Part shown: positions 56,555 through 64,000 of the stretch, in pieces
How positions within the stretch are numbered: the first letter of the stretch is position 1
How the letters are laid out: every line of letters starts with the position of its first letter
Assembly: GCF_019279795.1 (NCBI RefSeq)
Contig: NC_056748.1
Span: 699,468,806-699,532,805 of the forward strand
Origin: Protopterus annectens
Lineage: Eukaryota > Chordata > Ceratodontiformes > Protopteridae
Direction: 5' to 3'
Length of the DNA: 64,000 nucleotides
Translations under genes and position numbers: made by a program
Notes under the pieces: generated by a model
The model's database searches: none
Seen by the model: the letters and a program-made list of their open reading frames with translations, nothing else
Told to the model about the DNA's origin: nothing

Positions 56555-56605
56555 ATAGATATATATTTATATATATATATATATATATGTACATATACAT
56601 ATATT
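56555..56605. repeat. (TA)n microsatellite
   Basis: ATATATAGATATATATTTAT and similar alternating A/T, interrupted by GTACATATACA. Confidence 0.85.
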
Positions 56606-56841
56606 TATATATGTACTTTAACTGACATTATTATCTACAAGCTACCAACTAGCATGGCTGTTTCTGTTCACACACTACTATTATGGAAATCCAGTAGTTT
56701 TGACAGTAATTCTAAATGACATGCTTTGTGTACTACACATCCTATATTCCCTTTACATTCATCCCTACTATTACATGTTATATTTATTTTAGCACAATGT
56801 TCTTGTATAAGAGTCATGGCTTAGTGGTAGGTCATACAGAC

Positions 56842-56912
56842 TAGTGTTTCCAAGGTCCTGGGTTCGGGACTGACAGTGGGATTTTATTTTGCTTTTGAAC
56901 TGAGTACAGGAC
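56842..56912 (+). repeat. tRNA-like module
   Basis: TCATGGCTTAGTGGTAGGTC is A-box-like and CCTGGGTTCGGGACTGAC is B-box-like. A T-rich run follows, then CpG-rich sequence (TTTGCGCGGAGCTC) that is also found after the related module at 59868. The ends do not form an acceptor stem, so it is a tRNA-derived repeat rather than a tRNA gene. Confidence 0.6.
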
Positions 56913-57644
56913 CTGTCAATCAAAGTGACTAAGGCACTTTTAAGCAGTTGTAACTGGGTTAGCACTGGTTTGCGCGGAGCTCACACATGCGCACTGGCGG
57001 TTAGCTCCGCACACAGGCGCACACCCGCTTACAACCGCTTAACGGTGCTTACTCTGGCGCACACCCGCACTATTTTCTTTGAAAGAAAAGAAAATGGGGA
57101 GACAGGAAAGTGGTGAAAAAGGGGTCACAAAGAGGGTAAGACAGTAGGGAAACAAGCTTGGGATTTGCAGGAGGGATGTAGGTAAGGCCCATAGCTTCCC
57201 ATTTCTTCATCAGCAACAGCTGTGCATATGTATGTAATTTGGTGTGACATTTGAAACCTTCCACCCCTGAGAGAGGTGTCAGGACAACAATAATACTTGT
57301 TGTACAGCCAATTGTAATTGATAGATTCCATGTCCAACAGACATGTGTGCGGAATGGGCAGCTATGTATGGGGCGTAATTTTTTTGTGGGTACAGAGTGC
57401 CCTTTTTTTTTTTTTTTTCAGGTGAGAGTGGTATGTCAGGTGAAGGAAGTTGGTACAGCTGGGGAGGTAGGTTGGGTAGGTAAACAGACAAGACAAACAA
57501 GACGCATACAGTGGCGGTGTATGACACGTGTGGGGGGGTTACACAATTGACGGGGACAGAGGTTTGGATATCCAGAGCCCATGAGCCCACAGATGGCAAC
57601 AGTGGAACTGATATCCCCACCCATAGGCAGTTGCCACTGTTCCT

Positions 57645-59672
57645 TCACTGCCCAGGATGGGGCTGTGCTGGGGGCTGTGTAGGCCGGGCAACAGGCATGC
57701 CCGTTAGTTGTGCCACCCATGCCTCAAGCTGGCGTAGGGGCTCGAGAACAGAGTCCCGAATCTCCCTACGCACCACAGTCCGGACGCTACGGAGGGTGAG
57801 TGTGGTTCTCCTCCGGCCACACTTGCAGAGGGGGGGCGAGCCCCATCCCCTGCAGCGCTTCCACCCGCAGGTGGCACAGGGCCACCGGAGGAGGGTCCGG
57901 ACTCGGCACTAGTGCCAGGTGCACTCGCCAGCTGAGGTGGGAGAGGTGGGTCCGCTGGAACCCGCCTTCCCTGTCGTCCTATATTTTGCATTATGTCATA
58001 ACAGTTTGGGTTAGTGACATATAATACCATTCACAATTAGTTGTAACAGCATGCATTAGTATTCCCATTAACCAAACACCCAGATATTCACACCATTGAA
58101 CAGCATGCATAACACATGCATAATTTGAACAGAAATACACAGTCCAACAACATGCAGGGTTAATTGATGGCAACAGGCCATCAGGTTTGGATGTATGAAC
58201 AGGGCAGATGCATCAACGGACATGCAAATATATATGACCCAACAGGATAAACGTCCAGGGGTGTTAATTGTGATTGCACATACCATTTTCACGTGGAATG
58301 GGTTATATGTGGTTATAGGGTGGGGTGAAGAAAATAATATTAACACCTTCAAATACCAATACATATGCTGTACATTTCTAATAGCTACAGTTATATACAC
58401 ACTACTGTTCTAACTACAGTTTCCTATATGATAACTATTTCAACTTGGTGATAGGACTGTTACTGCAACATCAATATACATTTTATTGTTCTTCATACAC
58501 ATTCATATCTAGCTTTGATCAGCTACATCATCCTGCTACATTTGCTTTATATAGCTGTAGACAAGTGTGGATGTTTGGTATATCAGACAATCAACCTATC
58601 TGCATATTGCAGACTGAGAGCAACATATCCAGATTTTGGGATACACATTCCAGATGCAGCAACACTTTGAACAGATTTCGCTGTTTGGTTTTGATTCTCA
58701 CATGCATTTCATTCTGTCTTGACTGCAGTATACTTTATTCAGGGGTTATTACTACTGTATTGCTGGATTCATGACACTTTCTCACACTCTCTCACTTGCT
58801 TTCATTTTACTATTCAGGATGGTACTTACTTCTAGGCTTTATTGACATGTTTTACCTGTGGTTATTACAATCCTTTCCAGCAGTCTCACTTCTGTCATGT
58901 TTCAGTATTTCAACAGGGATATATTTCACACATGTGATTTTATCATCTTCTGCAGCTATACTTTTCAGCCTGCTGCAGGTTGTGTACTATTTTCTTACAG
59001 GTAGGGCATTTTTATTTCAGAATTTATGTCAGACAGTTTCATTTTTCGGTTTAACTTACAGGCTGAAACACACTTTTGTAATCAAGCAATACTTGCAGAT
59101 GCTTTCACACTGTTACTTGCACATTTTATTCCTTACTGACTACACTGCACTCTTTTGCTGACTGTCATACTTTTATATTTCTTTACAGTTACTGGTAGTG
59201 GATTACTGACCTGCCTGGTGGCGCAACCGCACCAGCCTATCACCATAGGATCTGCGGTTCGCAGAACGGACACCTGCAGCTGTAATATAAATGAAGTAAT
59301 ATTGGAATACACATCTCCATAATATCAGCTAGTTTAATTTCTTACATACATAATTAAATGTAACTTACTCAGTAGTGGGGCGTTGGGTGTTTGCCGGGCC
59401 TCCTGGATCCAAAGGTTCAGTTGGTCCTGCTTGCATCTCTTCAGGTCCGCATGGTGGTGACGGACCTGCTCACCAGTCCTTGGAATCCCTGTGGCACTGG
59501 TGAGATCATGAGCCAACCGGTCCCACGCCTCGGCCCTGTATGCTCCCCAGAGGACCTGGCTCTGCATGAGTTGGGCCTCATGATTGTGGACTAGGAGCCA
59601 GACCATGTACCTGGACTCCTCAACACCCCACCTCTGTGCTCGAAAGCAACTACCCTCTCCTACTCCTGTCAT
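57645..59672 (-). CDS. Harbinger Myb/SANT-like DNA-binding protein, two exons
   Basis: Exon 1 (59672-59369) encodes 101 codons plus one base with a trihelix/SANT-type pattern: RWGVEESRYMVWLLVHNHEA (Trp15, Trp25), WGAYRAEAWDRLAHDL (Trp50), RTGEQVRHHHADLKRCKQDQ. It ends at a consensus donor (CTGA|GTAAGT). A 1.39-kb intron ends in ATATAG|GACGAC at 57979, with a CTAAC branch-like site about 30 bases upstream but a weak pyrimidine tract. Splicing there keeps the frame and gives RRQGRRVPADPPLPP and a Pro/Gly/Ser-rich stretch. Near 57812 a one-base frameshift is needed to continue into RRRTTLTLRSVRTVVRREIR, SVLEPLRQLEAWVAQL and the stop at 57645. Such partners carry the transposase to the nucleus and TIRs. 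The splice model is inferred; the apparent frameshift may make it a pseudogene. Confidence 0.72.
57979..59368 (-). other. Intron of the Myb-like gene; no other gene seen
   Basis: AT-rich. Two + strand frames (58445-58774 and 58796-59161) are Phe/Leu/Tyr-rich without motifs and are probably chance. A GC-richer island at 59215-59285 could be an unused or additional exon, but I see no domain. Confidence 0.5.
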
Positions 59673-59867
59673 TCTGCCTGCAGGTCAGTTCTACAACCGT
59701 TTATGCTGTGTATTCCCGCCTATGGGGCTTATATAGTCCATTTTTCCCGCACATATCTGTGATTGGCCATTTTGGAATTGTATCAACTTCAGTAAACATG
59801 CATTGTCATGCTCCAGTTTGTATTCATTCCTATATATTAGCTATTATTGTATTTCTAGGTACTGCTG

Positions 59868-59935
59868 TCATGGCTTAGTGGTTTGGTACCTTGACTATGG
59901 TGTATAGTATCCTGGGTTCGAACCTTGCCACTGCT
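59868..59935 (+). repeat. tRNA-like module, second copy
   Basis: GTCATGGCTTAGTGGTTTGG (A-box-like) and TCCTGGGTTCGAACCTTGCC (B-box-like), then a T-rich run. It is the same kind of unit as 56842-56912 and is followed by related CpG-rich sequence. Confidence 0.6.
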
Positions 59936-60099
59936 TTTTATTTTTCATGACTGTCTAGACATGCTGAGGGGTGTGTCTGTGTAAAGGCAGTTTTGATACG
60001 GCTTGCACAACGTTGCCCGTCAGTTAGCTTGTTTGCGCGGTGCGCAGCTCCGTGCAAACGGGGTACACTGGTTTAAGCCTCATTTGGCTATCGGCACGC

Positions 60100-60245
60100 A
60101 TATTACGCTCAACTCCGTTAGGGGCACATAGATTTAGCATGTTAAACCACTGCTCAGCTACGGGCACTCATTTTGCACCAGTTAAACCACTGCTCATCTA
60201 CGGGCAGATGCACTCACCCTGTTAAACTGTAGCTCAGCTATGGGC
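60100..60245. repeat. GTTAAAC.ACTGCTCAGCTACGGGCA direct repeats, right end
   Basis: Three clear copies of GTTAAACCACTGCTCAGCTA / CGGGCA-type units (about 60138, 60183, 60221), with a fourth weaker one upstream (near 60090). They lie inside the Harbinger right end and may be binding repeats; that role is inferred. Confidence 0.65.
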
Positions 60246-60395
60246 ACATCTGGCATTTTTTATTCTTTTGTTACCTCACATTTCTTCAATATAAATGGGC
60301 TATTTCATTACATTTTACATAAAATGTGGTTTTATGTGTACATATTTGTCAGAGACTTGTTTCGTGCTTATTTTGCTAAAAATAAAAATTGGTGT

Positions 60396-60465
60396 TGTGG
60401 GGGCTCGAGCCATGAATGCCTGCTCTTCAGCCAACATCTCTACCGCTACGCTATTGCTTCCTGGC
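60396..60465 (-). repeat. tRNA-like module (-)
   Basis: On the - strand: ATAGCGTAGCGGTAGAGATG (A-box-like), CATGGCTCGAGCCCCCAC (B-box-like GGCTCGAGCC). Confidence 0.5.
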
Positions 60466-60744
60466 TTATTTTGCATATTTAGTTCTTATATGCTTTTCCA
60501 CTGCCTGCTAACTGTAGCTGCGCTACGGCACGCCAGCATAACGAGCGCACTCACGGTTAAACATTTTTACATTTAAAAAAAATATATAACATGTTTATTT
60601 ATATGTTTTCTGTTCATAGTCTGTGGGGGCATGTGTTGTGTTCTGTTTATTCACATTTCCGTGGACTCTGTCGTGGGTGTTTACTTTGGGAACTTTTCCT
60701 CTTCTGGGGGCATGTCCTCTTACAGGGCTCGGCCTACGGACACG

Positions 60745-60894
60745 CCCCCTACTGTCTTACACGGACCGTGTTAGCCTTAAGTGTGATTCAGCATGCTCTC
60801 ATGAATATGCAAAGCATGCTGACATCACTCCGTTTAACTGCAGCCGTCGTGTATGAGTTATAACTCTTACACGGAGGTTTCGTGAATCCTGCCC
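60745..60894 (-). repeat. Subterminal repeats and terminal inverted repeat, right end
   Basis: GTCTTACACGGACCG at 60754 and CTCTTACACGGAGG at 60864 are copies of the left-end TCCGTGTAAGAG motif. The final 16 bases (60879-60894) are the TIR. Confidence 0.82.
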
Positions 60895-60897
60895 AAT
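60895..60897 (+). repeat. AAT target-site duplication, right (Harbinger)
   Basis: Matches 40510-40512. The sequence after it (AATGTCTCATGACTC) resembles the continuation expected from the intact fold-back copy (AATGTTGCTTCATCAG, reverse complement of 61231-61246). Confidence 0.5.
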
Positions 60898-61220
60898 GTC
60901 TCATGACTCATGTTTTAGTGTTTTTATATATATATATATATTTTTCATTGTACTATTATGGTTATATGTGTGTGTACATATATATATATATATTTTAATA
61001 ACCATCAGGGATGACACCCCCCCCCCTTTTTTTTAAATATTAATATTTTTAAAAATATTATTGTTTTTAAATATTATTGTGTGTAAATACACACCTTTCT
61101 ATATATTTTATGCATTTTTCTAATGGATATTGATATATGTTCTTATGTTAGTGGAGTAATATCTCTTTAAATTGTGATGTCATACTAATTGTCCTAGTAT
61201 TTAACCAATCATCAGTTGTA
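60898..61220. repeat. AT-rich interior of the PLE-like block with TA microsatellites
   Basis: (TA)n at about 60926-60942 and 60979-60994, and a C9/T8 run near 61018. No gene. Confidence 0.6.
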
Positions 61221-61398
61221 GTGATGTGGCCTGATGAAGCAACATTAAGTTGTGAAAGCGCTTACTGTTTGTCTTCTGCAATAAAGTACAGTGACTGATT
61301 TCCAGTGTGTAACTTTGGTGCCTTAATTTACTTTTGCTGTTGTTGTGTGTTTTGGGCACCTTAGTGTACCTGCAGCCGTTTGGTTTTTGCATCTTCAG
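61221..61398 (+). repeat. PLE-like fold-back, right arm
   Basis: Reverse complement of 40419-40512 over about 95 bases, with an additional ~58 bases before the TSD at 61399. It holds the better hammerhead-like motif. Confidence 0.82.
61231..61264 (+). ncRNA. Hammerhead-ribozyme-like motif
   Basis: An exact CTGATGA core at 61231-61237, then A, then a possible 5-bp stem GCAAC/GTTGT (one G-U pair) around ATTAA. GAAA follows (61254-61257), then the palindromic GCGC and TTA. This is the order CUGANGA, stem II, GAAA, stem III, UH of a minimal hammerhead with a very short stem III, the form described in Penelope-like retroelements. The single A between core and stem II is a departure, and stem I is not clear. 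Confidence 0.45.
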
Positions 61399-61412
61399 TG
61401 CCCATCAAATTA
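61399..61412 (+). repeat. 14-bp direct repeat, right (TSD of the PLE-like block)
   Basis: TGCCCATCAAATTA, an exact match to 40405-40418. Confidence 0.8.
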
Positions 61413-61840
61413 ACCTTGAAGGTAGCAGGGGTGCTACTCTGCTTGACATATAGTGTAAGTTTGTGCCAGAGGTGGGGAATACATTGGGATATGAATCTAT
61501 CCTATCAACCTGCTTTATTTATCACTTGATGAATGTTTAGTTCCTTTAACTGGGTATTTAGGGTACTATTTTCTTCAGAAAAACAATAAGGGGTCAATGA
61601 GGGTTGGATCTTTCATGGCTTGAAAGGCAAGTTACAGATTTCCATGAAAGGGTCTATAAGAAACTGAGAAGAGAGACGTAGCTTACAGTCTGTCCTGATT
61701 AAAAAGATCAGTGGCCTTAAAAATTTTCGCCATTATGAATCTCTGAAGACTCAATAATGGGTTTGATGATGGATAAATAAAGAAAAAATAATCCTTCTTT
61801 GGATCCAGTAGAGATGCCTTTTCAAATTATAAGAGCCAGA
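61413..61840 (-). mobile_element. Diverged CR1 C-terminal fragment, right part of a split copy
   Basis: On the - strand it follows the CR1 C-terminal order. ATTGGGATATGAATCTATCC and ACCTGCTTTATTTATCA mirror the WN-LP...CWRDRF region, and AATAATGGGTTTGATGATGG mirrors the RPIIEY region. It is clearly more diverged than the neighbouring CR1. The remaining 3' bit is at 40330-40418, on the far side of the 21-kb block. Confidence 0.65.
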
Positions 61841-61845
61841 TCAAA

Positions 61846-64000
61846 GGTTCATAGTTGTGTACTAGGCTGATGATCACTTGGGCCTTTTGAAGCCTAGCCA
61901 TGCACCCCAAATCTCTGGCAAATGCTGGTACCCTTGATAAGTGTAAGCAGAGGCTTGTAAAATAAAAAAAAATTGCAAGCAGGAGCCTTGGAGATAAACC
62001 TTTTACAAGTTGTCTGTGTTCATTACAGACATAGGTGTCGAACTAGGGATGAATTTTCTGTTCCCCAATCCAATTTTGTACATTAAACAAACTGGGTTGG
62101 GAGGAATCTGTGCTTCATATGGATGAGAATCCCTTCTGAGAGAAGGGGTAGTCTCTGTTATACATATCTGTCTCTCCAGCCTGTCATATTTATATCACAG
62201 GCAAGGTTTTAGTCTTTAGAACAGGTAATTCTGGCGCTGTTTGTTTTGCAGATATGCAGGAGGTCCATCAGGGTGGGGTTTGACAATGTCTTGTATGCCA
62301 GGCATAGGTCTCCCCTCAACAGCCTGCAAGAGAAAGAATACAGGGATAGAGCTTTGAGGTGTTCTTTGCAGGCCATATTACTTATGTCCTGTATTCATTT
62401 ATAGAGGGACCTCTTTGGATGTTTCAGTTGGTGGATGTGCCTGGTTAGGTACATACCAAAGGGGGAACTGTACTCAATGACAGTTCAGATGAATGCTGAA
62501 TACAGTGGAACAATGACTTCCTTGGACCTAGATGCCATACCTTTGTTTATGAGTTGCAAAACATAGACTGATTTTCCTCACTACTATAGACACACAATGA
62601 ACAAAGACTAGATTACTGTCTATGTGTCTCCAAGTCCCTGACTACTGGGTTGACTCTTAGGGGTGTGTTGTCAATATGATAATTACAAGGGGTAAATGAC
62701 TTCCCAAAGAGCAGTATTATGAATTTCTTGGCATTTAGTTTCACTCCATGGCTCCGACACAAGTTATTTGTCTGTGTCAGCCCTTCCTAGAGAACATTAG
62801 TGTCTGTGGGGGATTATATGACTACTCCTAATTTGCAATCATCTGCAAATTTTGTTAGCCAGTGGCCCATGACATTGGCTTTGACCTCAGGAAAGTAATT
62901 GCCAAAAAGGAGCAGTCCCAGGACTAATGCTTGAGGAACTCCTCTTGTAACCGGCCTCTTTATAGAAGTGGACTCCGCAATTCTAACTTCCTGGGTCCTG
63001 TGAGCCATCTGGGTATCCAATGGGTGACATAAGGGTTTGTAGCTAAATTCTTGAGTTTATCAACAATGCCCAAGTGAGGTTTTGTGTCAAATGCTTTGGC
63101 CATGTCAAGGTAGGCAGTGAGAACCATTTTTCCTCATCCATTATTTGGCGACCTTCTCGAAGACGTCCACCAGGTTGAGTAGGCATGACCTGTTCTTGAC
63201 AAAACCAGATTGGGTTGGGTCCAGTGTTTGGAGATTTCCTATGTCATTATTGATCATTTCTATGACCATTATTTTCATGACTTCACTTATGAGACAAGTG
63301 AGACTTAGGGTTCTGCAGTTGTTAGGATCTATAGAAGGCTCACTTTTGTGCAGATGGATGACTGTTGCTGTTCTCGATTTGAGGGATACAAAGCCTGTTT
63401 GGAGACTATGGTTAAATAGGAATTCCAGGGGGCCTGAATGTTCATGTTTCATGCTATTTAGGAAGTATCCTCGGATATCATCTGGCCCTGTTGATACAGT
63501 GCTCTTGGATTTACAGAGAACTGAGGACTTGTTCCCTAGTGATAGTAGGGGGAGCTATATTTGACAGTATTTCCTGAAGTGAGGTTGGGGAGGTAGAGGG
63601 GTAAAGTTAGAGCTGAATTTGTCTGCCAGTAGGTTTGGTATATCTTCTAGGTCATTATAGGTGGCTCCATTCACAATGAGCTCTACACACAATTGTGTAT
63701 TGCCTTTGAGGTTGCAGACATAGCTAAAGAATGCCTTGTGGTTGTTCTTGGACTGGGAAGCCAAATTTACCACAAATTTCATTTTGGTAGACTTTATATG
63801 CCCTCTGAGTTATTTTAGTTTGATGAGAATGTTTTTATCCATCCTGGGTGCTACATCTCGTAAATTTTTGCCATGATTTTCTTCCTTCTGTTATACAGCC
63901 TATTGATGTTGTGATTCAACCAGGGTAGCTTGTTTTTAGAGTTAATTCAGTACCCTGCATAATCGTGTTTAGTGTGTTTTTTTATAATTTTGTTTTTATT
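61846..64000 (-). mobile_element. CR1 LINE (-), runs off the window
   Basis: The 3' end at 61846 is a single octamer complement (GGTTCATAG), then TGTACTAGGCTGATGATCAC. The RT and linker read leftward from the window end: FFSYVCNLKGNTQLCVEL (63720), LQTGFVSLKSRTATVIHLHK and FVKNRSCLLNLVDVFEKVAK (63300-63150), ITRGVPQ-like and LLLFGNYFPEVKA (62950-62860), and LTKFADDCKLGVV (FADD box near 62840). Many frameshifts. The endonuclease would lie beyond 64000. Confidence 0.88.
63141..63452 (-). pseudogene. CR1 RT N-terminal part
   Basis: A 103-aa frame with LFNHSLQTGFVSLKSRTATV, NNCRTLSLTCLISEVMKIMV (NYRPISLTSLVCKAMERI in the intact copies) and LQTLDPTQSGFVKNRSCLLN. The catalytic KAFD block follows in another frame. 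Confidence 0.82.

Larger units (their letters stand above)
40513..60894. mobile_element. About 20.4-kb PIF/Harbinger DNA transposon with passenger repeats
   Basis: TIRs start GGGCAGGATTCACGAA on both ends (40513-40528 and, inverted, 60879-60894). Subterminal copies of TCCGTGTAAGAG follow on both sides. A Harbinger transposase (+) lies 1.4 kb from the left end, and a Myb/SANT-like gene (-) lies 1.2 kb from the right end. This convergent gene pair is the hallmark of autonomous Harbinger elements. The middle (about 43.5-56.2 kb) is filled by CR1 copies, another LINE, a tRNA-like array and microsatellites. Known autonomous Harbingers are a few kb, so either this one is inflated by nested insertions or the TIRs come from two neighbouring elements. 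Confidence 0.72.

Noticed and set aside
58445..59161. Two + strand frames of 109 and 121 aa inside the Myb-like intron
   Set aside because: Phe/Leu-rich low-information frames without motifs, antisense to an intron.
59868..59935. A functional tRNA gene
   Set aside because: A- and B-box-like blocks are present, but the ends do not pair as an acceptor stem and a related copy lies at 56842, so a repeat is more likely.

Overview
The window looks like intergenic DNA from a large, repeat-rich, non-mammalian vertebrate genome. An amphibian, a lungfish or a similar lineage would fit; the sequence alone does not fix the species. It contains CR1-, L1-, RTE- and other LINEs, Penelope-like elements (PLEs), a class-I-type endogenous retrovirus, a tRNA-headed SINE with a V-SINE-type central region, a PIF/Harbinger DNA transposon, a MITE and several satellites. 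I recognise no host protein-coding gene, no canonical tRNA or rRNA gene and no CRISPR array. Everything coding-like belongs to a transposable element (TE), and most of it is broken.

Layout. 0.2-0.3 kb: CA/TC microsatellite. 1.1-11.7 kb: one old L1-type LINE (+) split by five later insertions: a CR1 3' fragment, a LINE/SINE tail, a near-complete RTE, a fold-back PLE and a MITE. Target-site duplications (TSDs) are readable for four of them, one only imperfectly, and the MITE has at most a 3-bp one. 11.9-12.3 kb: a three-unit repeat. 15.1-20.4 kb: a second LINE (-) split by a CR1 (-) with an 11-bp TSD. 20.4-21.5 kb: 31 copies of a 34-bp minisatellite that continues the endonuclease sequence of that LINE. 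21.5-24.6 kb: decayed retroviral pro-pol remnant with a probable 3' LTR. 24.6-27.9 kb: a long CR1 with its ORF1 esterase. 28.6 kb: SINE. 29.2-38.2 kb: a mosaic of RTE, CR1 and another CR1-superclade LINE, including three CR1 copies in a row.

40.4-61.4 kb is the most interesting block. A small PLE-like fold-back with 14-bp TSDs sits in an old CR1. Inside it lies a DNA transposon of about 20.4 kb (40513-60894) bounded by 16-bp terminal inverted repeats (TIRs) and AAT direct repeats. It carries an uninterrupted 394-aa Harbinger DDE transposase near the left end. A convergent two-exon Myb/SANT-like gene lies near the right end. Between them are about 14 kb of heavily decayed CR1 copies, a LINE, a tandem tRNA-like array and other repeats. 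If one unit, it is an unusually large Harbinger carrying passenger DNA. 61.8-64.0 kb: another CR1 (-) running off the window.

The products named here (reverse transcriptases, APE and GIY-YIG endonucleases, DDE transposase, Myb-like partner) would serve only TE mobility. All family calls were made by reading motifs by eye; no database search was run.
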